A stretch of 64,000 bases of DNA from Pseudomonas sivasensis (GTDB lineage Bacteria > Pseudomonadota > Gammaproteobacteria > Pseudomonadales > Pseudomonadaceae): contig NZ_JAAOWU010000022.1 of NCBI RefSeq assembly GCF_013778505.1, positions 1 to 64,000 on the forward strand, in the 5' to 3' direction. The notes beneath the pieces are model-generated. The model saw only the letters and a program-made list of their open reading frames with translations, was not told where the DNA came from and ran no database searches. A program made the position numbers and the translations under genes. Of this stretch, positions 41,784 through 51,050 are shown in pieces (the first letter of the stretch is position 1; every line of letters begins with the position of its first letter).

Positions 41784-43265
41784 ATGAGCAAAGAAGTACT
41801 GCTGGTTGTTGAGTCGGTATCCAATGAAAAGGGCGTACCGGCAAACGTGATTTTTGAAGCGCTGGAGTTGGCTCTGGCCACTGCTACCAAAAAGCGTTTT
41901 GAAGACGAAGTTGATCTGCGTGTGGAAATTAACCGCCACACCGGTGCCTATGAGACTTTCCGTCGCTGGACGGTCGTCGAAGAAGCCGATCTTGATGATC
42001 CGGCCATCGAAACCTGGCCAAGCAAGGTTGCCGAAACGCACCCAGGTGCCCAGGTTGGTGATGTCGTCGAAGAAAAGATCGAGTCCATCGAGTTCGGCCG
42101 CATTGCTGCACAGACCGCCAAGCAGGTCATCGTGCAGAAGGTTCGTGAAGCCGAGCGCGCTCAAGTCGTTGACGCCTATCGCGAGCGGCTGGGAGAAATT
42201 ATCTCCGGCACCGTGAAAAAAGTTACCCGCGACAATGTGATCGTCGATCTGGGCAACAACGCCGAAGCGTTGCTGGCCCGCGAAGACATCATCTCTCGCG
42301 AAACCTTCCGTGTCGGCGTGCGTTTGCGTGCGCTGCTCAAGGAAATCCGCACCGAGAACCGTGGCCCTCAGTTGATCCTGTCGCGTACCGCGCCGGAAAT
42401 GCTGATCGAGCTGTTCCGTATCGAAGTGCCGGAAATCGCCGAAGGCCTGATCGAAGTCATGGCTGCGTCCCGCGACCCGGGTTCGCGCGCCAAGATCGCG
42501 GTCCGTTCCAAGGACAAACGCATCGACCCGCAAGGCGCTTGCATCGGTATGCGCGGTTCGCGCGTCCAGGCAGTGTCGGGCGAATTGGGCGGTGAGCGTG
42601 TGGACATCGTCCTGTGGGACGATAACCCGGCGCAGTTCGTGATCAACGCCATGTCGCCTGCTGAAGTGGCGGCAATTATCGTTGACGAAGATGCCCATGC
42701 AATGGACATCGCCGTTGGCGCAGACAATCTGGCTCAGGCCATTGGTCGTGGTGGTCAGAACGTGCGTCTGGCCAGCCAATTGACCGGCTGGACCCTGAAC
42801 GTGATGACCGAATCGGACATCCAGGCTAAGCAGCAAGCTGAAACCGGTGACATCCTGCGCAACTTCATTGACGAGTTGGAAGTCGACGAAGACCTGGCAC
42901 AGGTGCTGGTAGATGAAGGCTTCACCAGCCTGGAAGAGATTGCCTACGTACCGTTGGAAGAAATGCTCAACATCGACGGCTTTGACGAAGACACCGTCAA
43001 CGAGCTTCGCGCTCGGGCCAAGGATCGTTTGTTGACTAAAGCCATCGCTACTGAGGAAAAGCTGGCAGACGCCCATCCGGCCGAAGACCTACTCTCGCTT
43101 GAGGGTATGGACAAGGATTTGGCGATGGAACTGGCGGTGCGCGGCGTAATTACCCGCGAAGACCTGGCCGAGCAGTCTATTGACGATCTGCTCGACATCG
43201 ACGGCATTGACGATGATCGTGCCGGCAAGTTGATCATGGCCGCCCGAGCCCATTGGTTCGAGTAA
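41784..43265 (+). CDS. nusA: Transcription termination/antitermination factor NusA
   Basis: 493-aa factor. N-terminal RNA polymerase-binding domain, S1 domain (about 135-200: [25 protein letters not shown]), two KH domains (about 230-345), and two acidic C-terminal repeats ([21 protein letters not shown] and [21 protein letters not shown]). ATG 41784 gives the standard start [18 protein letters not shown]. Confidence 0.97.
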   Translation: MSKEVLLVVESVSNEKGVPANVIFEALELALATATKKRFEDEVDLRVEINRHTGAYETFRRWTVVEEADLDDPAIETWPSKVAETHPGAQVGDVVEEKIESIEFGRIAAQTAKQVIVQKVREAERAQVVDAYRERLGEIISGTVKKVTRDNVIVDLGNNAEALLAREDIISRETFRVGVRLRALLKEIRTENRGPQLILSRTAPEMLIELFRIEVPEIAEGLIEVMAASRDPGSRAKIAVRSKDKRIDPQGACIGMRGSRVQAVSGELGGERVDIVLWDDNPAQFVINAMSPAEVAAIIVDEDAHAMDIAVGADNLAQAIGRGGQNVRLASQLTGWTLNVMTESDIQAKQQAETGDILRNFIDELEVDEDLAQVLVDEGFTSLEEIAYVPLEEMLNIDGFDEDTVNELRARAKDRLLTKAIATEEKLADAHPAEDLLSLEGMDKDLAMELAVRGVITREDLAEQSIDDLLDIDGIDDDRAGKLIMAARAHWFE

Positions 43266-43292
43266 TTAGGCGCGGCCTGAGGAGAGAAGTGC

Positions 43293-45818
43293 ATGACGCA
43301 AGTCACGGTGAAACAACTGGCCGATGAGGTCAAAACACCGGTAGAGCGCCTGTTGCAGCAGATGCGTGAGGCAGGTCTGCCGCACACCGCCGCCGATGAA
43401 GGTGTGAGCGATAGTGAGAAGCAGTCTTTGCTGACTCACTTGAAGAGCAGCCACAAGGCGAAAGTGGAAGAACCGCGCAAGATTACATTGCAGCGCAAAA
43501 CCACCAGCACCCTGCGTGTTGCTGGTAGCAAGAGCATCAGCGTTGAAGTACGCAAGAAGAAAGTCTTCGTACAGCGCAGCCCGGAAGAAATTGAAGCCGA
43601 GCGCAAGCGTGAACTGGATGAACGTCGCGCAGTAGATAATGCTGCTCGTCAGAAGGCTGAAGAAGAATCCAAGCGTCGCGCCGAAGAAGAAGCGCGTCGC
43701 CAGCCTGCTGCTGCGCAAACTGCTTCGGCTGATGCGGTCGCCGCGCCTAGCGCTCCTGTGGAAGCTGTGCGTGAGGCCGCTCCGGTTGCCGCTGCACCAG
43801 CACCTGCTGCTGATGCCCGTAAGCGTGAGGAACCTCGTCGTCCGGACAAACCACGTGCCGACGATAACAATCGTCGCGGTGGTGGTGGCGATGGCGAGCG
43901 CAAAAACGCTCCGCATCGTGCTTCGGTCAAAGAGAAAGCGCCTGCTCCACGCGTTGCTCCACGTACTACCGACGAAGAGAGCGATGGCTTCCGTCGCGGT
44001 GGTCGCGGCAAGGCCAAGCTGAAGAAGCGCAACGCCCACGGTTTCCAGAGCCCAACCGGTCCTGTCGTGCGTGATGTGCAGATTGGCGAGACCATCACTG
44101 TTGGCGATCTTGCCAATCAGATGTCGGTCAAGGCTGCTGAAATCATCAAGTTCATGTTCAAACTGGGTACTCCAGCGACCATCAACCAGGTGCTTGATCA
44201 GGAAACTGCTCAACTGGTAGCCGAAGAACTGGGCCACAAAGTGACCCTGGTCAGCGACACCGCCCTGGAAGATTCCCTGGCAGAGTCCCTGAAGTTTGAA
44301 GGTGAGACGTTCTCCCGTGCGCCAGTTGTGACCGTAATGGGTCACGTTGACCATGGTAAGACTTCGCTACTCGACTACATTCGTCGTGCCAAGGTAGCTG
44401 CTGGCGAAGCCGGTGGTATCACTCAGCACATCGGTGCGTACCACGTTGAAACCGAGCGCGGCATGGTCACCTTCCTCGACACCCCAGGTCACGCCGCGTT
44501 TACCGCAATGCGTGCCCGTGGTGCCAAGGCGACTGATATCGTGATCCTGGTAGTTGCAGCGGACGACGGCGTGATGCCGCAGACCATTGAAGCTGTCCAG
44601 CACGCCAAGGCCGCTGGTGTTCCACTGGTTGTTGCTGTGAACAAGATCGATAAGCCGGGCGCCGATCTCGATCGCATCCGCAGCGAACTGTCGGTTCACG
44701 GTGTGACCTCTGAAGAGTGGGGCGGTGATACGCCATTCGTTTCGGTTTCGGCGAAAGTCGGTACTGGCGTGGACGAACTGCTCGAAGCGGTCCTGCTGCA
44801 AGCTGAAGTACTCGAACTGAAAGCAACTCCATCGGCCCCAGGTCGTGGCGTTGTGGTTGAATCGCGTCTCGACAAAGGTCGTGGCCCGGTTGCGACCGTG
44901 CTGGTTCAAGACGGTACCCTGCGCCAAGGCGATATGGTGCTGGTCGGTTCGAACTATGGCCGTGTACGTGCCATGCTCGACGAGAACGGCAAGCCAATCA
45001 AAGAAGCGGGTCCTTCCATCCCTGTCGAGATCCTCGGCCTGGATGGTACCCCGGACGCTGGCGACGAGATGAGCGTGCTGTCCGACGAGAAGAAAGCCCG
45101 TGAAGTGGCTCTGTTCCGTCAAGGCAAGTTCCGTGAAGTCAAACTGGCTCGCGCTCACGCTGGCAAGCTGGAAAACATCTTCGAGAACATGGGTCAGGCA
45201 GAGAAGAAGACGCTTAACATCGTCCTTAAATCTGACGTTCGTGGTTCTCTCGAAGCGTTGAACGGCGCCTTGAATGGCCTGGGTAACGATGAAGTGCAAG
45301 TGCGTGTTGTCGGTGGCGGTGTCGGTGGTATCACTGAATCCGACGCCAACCTGGCACTGGCTTCCAACGCTGTACTGTTCGGTTTCAACGTGCGTGCTGA
45401 TGCTGGCGCACGGAAGATCGTCGAGCAGGAAGGCCTGGACATGCGTTACTACAACGTCATCTACGACATCATCGAAGACGTCAAGAAAGCCCTTACCGGC
45501 ATGCTTGGCAGTGACGTTCGGGAGAATATCCTGGGTATCGCCGAGGTACGTGACGTGTTCCGTTCGCCGAAATTCGGCGCGATCGCCGGTTGCATGGTTG
45601 TCGAAGGCACTGTGTACCGTAACCGTCCAATCCGTGTACTGCGTGAAGACATCGTTATCTTCGAAGGCGAGCTGGAATCCCTGCGCCGCTTCAAGGATGA
45701 CGCTTCTGAAGTACGTGCCGGCATGGAATGCGGTATTGGCGTCAAGAGCTACAACGACGTCAAGGCTGGCGACAAGATCGAAGTCTACGAGAAGGTTCAG
45801 GTTGCTCGCAGCCTCTAA
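43293..45818 (+). CDS. infB: Translation initiation factor IF-2
   Basis: 841-aa GTPase that places fMet-tRNA on the 30S subunit. IF2_N modules at both ends of a long charged Ala/Arg/Glu-rich linker (residues about 90-260); G domain with [23 protein letters not shown] and [11 protein letters not shown]; domains II-IV follow, including the fMet-tRNA-binding C-terminus. A low-complexity linker is normal for the family. ATG 43293 with GGAGAG upstream. Confidence 0.97.
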   Translation: MTQVTVKQLADEVKTPVERLLQQMREAGLPHTAADEGVSDSEKQSLLTHLKSSHKAKVEEPRKITLQRKTTSTLRVAGSKSISVEVRKKKVFVQRSPEEIEAERKRELDERRAVDNAARQKAEEESKRRAEEEARRQPAAAQTASADAVAAPSAPVEAVREAAPVAAAPAPAADARKREEPRRPDKPRADDNNRRGGGGDGERKNAPHRASVKEKAPAPRVAPRTTDEESDGFRRGGRGKAKLKKRNAHGFQSPTGPVVRDVQIGETITVGDLANQMSVKAAEIIKFMFKLGTPATINQVLDQETAQLVAEELGHKVTLVSDTALEDSLAESLKFEGETFSRAPVVTVMGHVDHGKTSLLDYIRRAKVAAGEAGGITQHIGAYHVETERGMVTFLDTPGHAAFTAMRARGAKATDIVILVVAADDGVMPQTIEAVQHAKAAGVPLVVAVNKIDKPGADLDRIRSELSVHGVTSEEWGGDTPFVSVSAKVGTGVDELLEAVLLQAEVLELKATPSAPGRGVVVESRLDKGRGPVATVLVQDGTLRQGDMVLVGSNYGRVRAMLDENGKPIKEAGPSIPVEILGLDGTPDAGDEMSVLSDEKKAREVALFRQGKFREVKLARAHAGKLENIFENMGQAEKKTLNIVLKSDVRGSLEALNGALNGLGNDEVQVRVVGGGVGGITESDANLALASNAVLFGFNVRADAGARKIVEQEGLDMRYYNVIYDIIEDVKKALTGMLGSDVRENILGIAEVRDVFRSPKFGAIAGCMVVEGTVYRNRPIRVLREDIVIFEGELESLRRFKDDASEVRAGMECGIGVKSYNDVKAGDKIEVYEKVQVARSL

Positions 45819-45889
45819 CTCGCGCACTTCCGGAGCCACGCCGCGTGTGGGCATGCAAATGCCTCGCGCAGCGTACGGACTCTAAACGC

Positions 45890-45923
45890 AACGCCCGGTC
45901 TGGCTTTTGTCAGGCCGGGCGTT
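45890..45923 (+). terminator. Terminator-like hairpin between infB and rbfA
   Basis: A 14-bp stem with two G-U pairs (45890-45903 with 45910-45923), loop CTTTTG, then a short T stretch. It probably gives partial termination or processing within the operon. Confidence 0.65.
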
Positions 45924-45977
45924 TGCCGCTTTCAGACCCCATGGGTTTCACCGTGTGGCAGTAACAGGTAACAAGAC

Positions 45978-46373
45978 ATGGCAAAAGAATACAGCCGTAC
46001 CCAACGTATCGGCGATCAAATGCAGCGCGAGCTGGCCCAACTGATCCGTCGCGAAGTCAAAGACCCACGCGTTGGCCTGGTCACCATCACCGCTGTTGAA
46101 GTGAGCCGTGACGTGGGTCACGCCAAGATTTTCATCACCGTGATGGGCCAGGACAACAGCGAAGAAATCGCACAAAGCATCAAAGTGCTCAACTCGGCTG
46201 CCGGCTTCCTGCGCATGCAGTTGGCCCGCGAAATGAAGCTGCGCAGTGTTCCGCAGTTGCACTTCCACTACGACGAAAGCGTCGTGCGTGGCGCGCACTT
46301 GTCTGCATTGATCGAGCGCGCCGTGGCTGAAGACAGCCAGCATCCGTCCACACCTGAAGACGCCAAGGAGTAA
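45978..46373 (+). CDS. rbfA: Ribosome-binding factor A
   Basis: 131-aa KH-like protein that binds pre-30S particles and helps mature the 5' end of 16S rRNA. Family start [33 protein letters not shown] and [15 protein letters not shown]. Three bp from truB. Confidence 0.96.
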   Translation: MAKEYSRTQRIGDQMQRELAQLIRREVKDPRVGLVTITAVEVSRDVGHAKIFITVMGQDNSEEIAQSIKVLNSAAGFLRMQLAREMKLRSVPQLHFHYDESVVRGAHLSALIERAVAEDSQHPSTPEDAKE

Positions 46374-46376
46374 GCG

Positions 46377-47294
46377 GTGGCTCAGGTCAAACGTATCCGT
46401 CGCAACGTCAGCGGCATCATTCTGCTTGATAAGCCCATTGGCTTTACGTCCAATGCGGCGTTGCAGAAGGTCCGCTGGCTGCTCAATGCCGAGAAGGCCG
46501 GGCATACCGGTAGCCTCGACCCACTGGCCACCGGCGTACTGCCGCTGTGCTTTGGCGAAGCGACCAAGTTCTCGCAATACCTGCTTGATTCCGATAAGGG
46601 TTACGAAACCCTGATGCAACTGGGCAAGACCACCACCACAGCGGATGCTGAAGGTGATGTTTTACAGGTTCGCGACGTGACCGTTGGTCGTGCTGATATC
46701 GAAGCCGCTTTGCCCGCTTTTCGTGGGCAAATCAGTCAGATACCGCCGATGTACTCGGCTCTCAAGCGTGACGGGCAGCCACTTTACAAGCTGGCACGTG
46801 CCGGCGAAGTAGTGGAGCGTGAACCGCGTTCTGTTACTATTGCGCGCTTGGAATTGCTCGCTTGTGAGGGTGAAACCGCACGACTGGCCGTGGACTGCAG
46901 CAAAGGCACCTATATCCGTACCCTGGTGGAAGATATTGGTGAACAGCTCGGTTGCGGCGCGTACGTCGCAGAACTGCGACGCACTCAGGCCGGACCTTTC
47001 AGCCTGGCCCAGACGGTTACGCTGGAAGAGTTGGAAGCGGTACACGCCGAAGGCGGCAATGAAGCGGTTGATCGCTTCCTGATGCCATCGGACAGTGGTT
47101 TGCTGGATTGGCCATTGCTGCACTTCTCGGAGCACAGCGCGTTCTACTGGCTTAACGGCCAGCCGGTACGTGCCCCGGATGCCCCTAAGTTCGGCATGGT
47201 GCGAGTACAGGATCATAACGGTCGCTTTATCGGTATCGGTGAAGTGAGCGAAGACGGGCGCATCGCGCCACGTAGACTGATTCGGTCAGAATGA
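46377..47294 (+). CDS. truB: tRNA pseudouridine-55 synthase TruB
   Basis: 305-aa enzyme forming pseudouridine 55 in the tRNA T-loop. Catalytic Asp in [38 protein letters not shown] and a C-terminal PUA-like domain. Start GTG 46377 ([13 protein letters not shown]), with AAGGAG upstream. Confidence 0.96.
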   Translation: MAQVKRIRRNVSGIILLDKPIGFTSNAALQKVRWLLNAEKAGHTGSLDPLATGVLPLCFGEATKFSQYLLDSDKGYETLMQLGKTTTTADAEGDVLQVRDVTVGRADIEAALPAFRGQISQIPPMYSALKRDGQPLYKLARAGEVVEREPRSVTIARLELLACEGETARLAVDCSKGTYIRTLVEDIGEQLGCGAYVAELRRTQAGPFSLAQTVTLEELEAVHAEGGNEAVDRFLMPSDSGLLDWPLLHFSEHSAFYWLNGQPVRAPDAPKFGMVRVQDHNGRFIGIGEVSEDGRIAPRRLIRSE

Positions 47295-47409
47295 CCGAAC
47301 GAGTGTGGCTGTTAACAGGCACGGTCAACACTCATTTTTAGATACAGGGATTTGTCCCTGGCCTGTTGAGACTGCCCTTTGGGTGGTTTCCTGAAAAAAG
47401 GATTGCCTC

Positions 47410-47679
47410 ATGGCTCTCGACGTTCAAGAAAAAGCACAAATCGTTGCTGACTATCAGCAAGCTGTTGGTGACACTGGTTCGCCAGAAGTGCAAGTTGCAC
47501 TGCTGACCCACAACATCAACAAGCTGCAAGGTCACTTCAAGGCCAACGGTAAAGATCACCACTCCCGTCGTGGTCTGATCCGCATGGTAAACCAGCGTCG
47601 TAAGCTGCTGGATTACCTGAAAGGCAAGGATCTGGGTCGTTATCAGACTCTGATCGGTCGCCTGGGTCTGCGTCGCTAA
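47410..47679 (+). CDS. rpsO: Small ribosomal subunit protein uS15
   Basis: 89-aa 30S protein with the family signature [31 protein letters not shown] precedes ATG 47410. The 115-bp leader has a small hairpin CAGGGA-TTTG-TCCCTG at 47345-47360; whether S15 feedback acts there is not shown. Confidence 0.97.
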   Translation: MALDVQEKAQIVADYQQAVGDTGSPEVQVALLTHNINKLQGHFKANGKDHHSRRGLIRMVNQRRKLLDYLKGKDLGRYQTLIGRLGLRR

Positions 47680-47875
47680 TAAGCGATTGCGCTAGAGGTT
47701 GGTTGTCTGCCGTGTGTCAGTGGGATTCCCGCTGGCCCATGGTAGGCTCCCAGCCTCAAGTTTTATCTGGATACACGTTTTACCCCCTGGACAAGGGTTG
47801 GGCCGATTCCCGACATTGCCCAAGAATTTCGTAAGAAAACAAGTTCCCCAAGAGCCACAAAGAAGGTAGGACACC

Positions 47876-49981
47876 GTGAACCCGGTTATCAAAAAATTCC
47901 AGTTCGGTCAGTCGACCGTTACCCTTGAGACAGGCCGTATCGCCCGTCAAGCCTCCGGCGCAGTGCTGGTTACCGTTGATGACGACGTCACCGTGTTGGT
48001 GACCGTTGTTGGCGCCAAGACCGCTGACCCGAGCAAAGGCTTCTTCCCTCTTTCTGTTCACTACCAGGAAAAGACTTACGCTGCCGGTAAGATCCCTGGC
48101 GGTTTCTTCAAGCGTGAAGGCCGTCCTTCCGAGAAAGAAACCCTGACTTCCCGACTGATCGACCGTCCGATCCGTCCGCTGTTCCCAGAAGGCTTCATGA
48201 ACGAAGTGCAGGTTGTCTGCACCGTCGTTTCCACCAGCAAGAAAACCGATCCGGACGTCGCTGCGATGATCGGTACTTCGGCTGCCCTGGCTATCTCCGG
48301 CATTCCTTTCGATGGCCCTATCGGGGCTGCCCGCGTTGCTTTCCACGAGAGCACCGGCTACCTGCTCAACCCAACTTACGAGCAACTGAAAGCATCGAGC
48401 CTGGACATGGTCGTTGCCGGTACTTCGGAAGCCGTATTGATGGTTGAATCGGAAGCTAAAGAGCTGACCGAAGACCAGATGCTGGGTGCTGTACTGTTTG
48501 CTCACGACGAATTCCAGGTTGTGATCAACGCCGTTAAAGAACTGGCTGCTGAAGCCGCCAAGCCTACTTGGGCCTGGGCTCCGCAAGCCGAAGCTACCGA
48601 ACTGCTGGGCGCTATCCGCTCCGAGTTCGGCGCCGCCATTTCCGACGCCTACACCATCACCGTCAAGGCCGACCGTTACGCTCGCCTGGGCGAGCTGAAG
48701 GACCAGGTTGTTGCCAAGCTTTCGGGCGAAGAAGGTCAGCCATCTTCCAGCGACGTCAAAGCTGCATTTGGTGAAATCGAATACCGCACCGTTCGCGAGA
48801 ACATCGTTAACGGCAAGCCACGTATCGACGGTCGCGACACTCGCACTGTGCGCCCGCTGAATATCGAAGTTGGTGTTCTGCCGAAAACTCACGGTTCGGC
48901 ACTGTTCACCCGTGGCGAAACTCAGGCTCTGGTAGTCGCGACCCTGGGTACTGCCCGTGACGCACAACTGCTGGACACCCTGGAAGGCGAGAAAAAAGAC
49001 CCGTTCATGCTGCACTACAACTTCCCTCCGTTCTCGGTGGGCGAGTGTGGTCGTATGGGCGGCGCTGGTCGTCGCGAAATCGGTCACGGCCGTTTGGCGC
49101 GTCGTTCGGTTCAGGCCATGCTGCCTGCTGCTGACGTGTTCCCTTACACCATCCGTGTTGTGTCGGAAATCACCGAGTCCAACGGTTCCAGCTCCATGGC
49201 TTCCGTTTGTGGTGCTTCCCTGGCACTGATGGACGCTGGTGTGCCGATGAAGGCACCGGTTGCCGGTATCGCCATGGGTCTGGTTAAAGAAGGCGAGAAG
49301 TTCGCCATCCTGACCGACATCCTGGGTGACGAAGACCACTTGGGCGACATGGACTTCAAAGTAGCCGGTACCGCTAAAGGTGTTACCGCGCTGCAGATGG
49401 ACATCAAGATCAAAGGCATCACCGAAGAAATCATGGAGATCGCTCTGGGCCAAGCCCTGGAAGCGCGCCTGAACATCCTCGGCCAGATGAACCAGATCAT
49501 TGGTCAGTCTCGCACCGAGCTGTCGGAAAATGCTCCGACCATGATCGCTATGAAAATCGACACCGACAAAATCCGTGATGTTATCGGTAAAGGTGGCGCG
49601 ACCATCCGTGCGATCTGCGAAGAAACCAAGGCTTCGATCGATATCGAAGACGACGGTTCGATCAAGATCTTCGGCGAAACCAAGGAAGCGGCTGAGGCAG
49701 CACGTCAGCGCGTTCTGGGTATCACAGCTGAGGCCGAGATCGGCAAGATCTACGTCGGTAAGGTTGAGCGCATCGTCGACTTCGGCGCATTCGTCAACAT
49801 CCTGCCGGGCAAAGACGGTCTGGTTCACATCTCCATGTTGAGCGACGCTCGTGTTGAGAAAGTGACCGACATTCTGAAAGAAGGTCAGGAAGTGGAAGTG
49901 CTGGTGCTGGACGTGGACAACCGCGGCCGCATCAAGCTGTCCATCAAAGACGTAGCAGCAGCTAAGGCTTCGGGCGTTTAA
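47876..49981 (+). CDS. pnp: Polyribonucleotide nucleotidyltransferase
   Basis: 701-aa exoribonuclease. Two RNase PH domains (the second with [12 protein letters not shown] and [18 protein letters not shown]), a KH domain (about 555-610: [19 protein letters not shown]) and an S1 domain (about 620-690: [26 protein letters not shown]). Start GTG 47876, with GAAGGTAGG upstream. In enterobacteria the rpsO-pnp leader is cut by RNase III for autoregulation; the 196-bp space here could serve the same purpose. Confidence 0.97.
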   Translation: MNPVIKKFQFGQSTVTLETGRIARQASGAVLVTVDDDVTVLVTVVGAKTADPSKGFFPLSVHYQEKTYAAGKIPGGFFKREGRPSEKETLTSRLIDRPIRPLFPEGFMNEVQVVCTVVSTSKKTDPDVAAMIGTSAALAISGIPFDGPIGAARVAFHESTGYLLNPTYEQLKASSLDMVVAGTSEAVLMVESEAKELTEDQMLGAVLFAHDEFQVVINAVKELAAEAAKPTWAWAPQAEATELLGAIRSEFGAAISDAYTITVKADRYARLGELKDQVVAKLSGEEGQPSSSDVKAAFGEIEYRTVRENIVNGKPRIDGRDTRTVRPLNIEVGVLPKTHGSALFTRGETQALVVATLGTARDAQLLDTLEGEKKDPFMLHYNFPPFSVGECGRMGGAGRREIGHGRLARRSVQAMLPAADVFPYTIRVVSEITESNGSSSMASVCGASLALMDAGVPMKAPVAGIAMGLVKEGEKFAILTDILGDEDHLGDMDFKVAGTAKGVTALQMDIKIKGITEEIMEIALGQALEARLNILGQMNQIIGQSRTELSENAPTMIAMKIDTDKIRDVIGKGGATIRAICEETKASIDIEDDGSIKIFGETKEAAEAARQRVLGITAEAEIGKIYVGKVERIVDFGAFVNILPGKDGLVHISMLSDARVEKVTDILKEGQEVEVLVLDVDNRGRIKLSIKDVAAAKASGV

Positions 49982-50004
49982 TTACCCCTGGCTTATGCTG
50001 AAAG

Positions 50005-50030
50005 AAAGGACCCTTCGGGGTCCTTTTTTT
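50005..50030 (+). terminator. pnp terminator
   Basis: AAAGGACCC, loop TTCG, GGGTCCTTT with a run of seven Ts. Confidence 0.92.
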
Positions 50031-50082
50031 ATGGGCGAGGGAAAGTGAAGTGAAATCAGCCGTTTAGCCCTCTGCAAAAGCC

Positions 50083-50122
50083 GCAACTTGCATGCAGGCA
50101 TGATGGGCTTCATGCAAGTTGC
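50083..50122. promoter_or_regulatory. 12-bp inverted repeat upstream of the BON protein
   Basis: GCAACTTGCATG at 50083-50094 and its exact complement at 50111-50122, spacer 16 bp. It is about 155 bp upstream of the BON gene and well past the pnp terminator, so it may be an operator for a dimeric regulator. Confidence 0.45.
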
Positions 50123-50275
50123 ACGATTCCGGAAATTAGCATTATTGTTAAGTCATTGTTTTATAAGGATTTAATTTAGAGCTTCGACTTGGCACACTGC
50201 CTGCAATATCCCTGTTAACGCTGCAGCATCAAGGTTTACGTACTGCAGACTTTTAATAAAACAGGAGTTACTCGT

Positions 50276-50896
50276 ATGAAGAAGTTCGCTCTCGCTACTG
50301 CTACCGCTCTGACTCTGGCCATGGGTGCTAACGTAGCCTTTGCTCAGACTTCCCAAGCCCCTATGACGTTGGCGGCTGGCGAAGCTACCAAGGCTAAGGA
50401 AAGCGTTTCGGATACTTGGATCACCACCAAAGTTAAATCCGACCTGCTGACCGAGAAGGGCATTCCTGGTTCGGACATCAAGGTTGAAACCAACAAAGGC
50501 GTGGTTTCCCTGTCCTCGACAGTCGCTATCTCTGACGCACAGAAAGCTACTGCTGTCTCGATCACCAAAAAGATCAAAGGCGTAACCGCTGTTTCCGCTG
50601 ATGGCCTGATGGCTGGCGGTGCTACCAAAGCAGACGGTATCGATAAAACCAAAGGCGCCGCTCATGACGCCAAAGAAACCACCAGCGACACTTGGATCAC
50701 CACCAAGGTAAAAGCTGACCTGGTTACCGAGAAAGGTATTCCTGGCACCGACATCAAAGTCGAAACCAACAAAGGCGTTGTTTCCCTGTCGTCGACTGTA
50801 GCTGTTACCGACGCACAGAAAGCCACCGCCGTAGCAATCACCAAGAAAATCAAAGGCGTTAAAGCTGTATCGGCCGACGGCCTGAAAGCAGAGTAA
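50276..50896 (+). CDS. Periplasmic protein with two BON domains (OsmY-like)
   Basis: 206-aa exported protein with signal peptide MKKFALATATALTLAMGANVAFA. Two BON domains, about residues 44-110 and 140-206, nearly identical over 67 residues (both contain SDTWITTKVK...LTEKGIPG or VTEKGIPG and VETNKGVVSLSSTV). Related to OsmY, a stress-related periplasmic chaperone or membrane-binding protein. GGAG precedes ATG 50276. It lies just after pnp in other pseudomonads as well. Confidence 0.85.
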   Translation: MKKFALATATALTLAMGANVAFAQTSQAPMTLAAGEATKAKESVSDTWITTKVKSDLLTEKGIPGSDIKVETNKGVVSLSSTVAISDAQKATAVSITKKIKGVTAVSADGLMAGGATKADGIDKTKGAAHDAKETTSDTWITTKVKADLVTEKGIPGTDIKVETNKGVVSLSSTVAVTDAQKATAVAITKKIKGVKAVSADGLKAE

Positions 50897-51000
50897 CGCT
50901 CGACAGTTCGTTTGAATTAAGCGGCGGCCACGAGTGAGTTAGATATCCACTCAAATGCACCTCTAAGGTTCATGCGACTGACCATATGGATGTGGTCATT

Positions 51001-51030
51001 ACAGGCCCCGGCACTTGTGTCGGGGCCTGT
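51001..51030. terminator. Terminator between the BON gene and the DUF748 gene
   Basis: ACAGGCCCCG and CGGGGCCTGT with an interior GCAC/GTGT continuation; it lies between convergent genes. Confidence 0.75.
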
Positions 51031-51050
51031 TCTATTTCTGGTGCCGGTGG

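Noticed and set aside
44367-45854. 495-codon frame antisense to infB
   Set aside because: Shadow frame; the same effect is seen opposite nusA and pnp.
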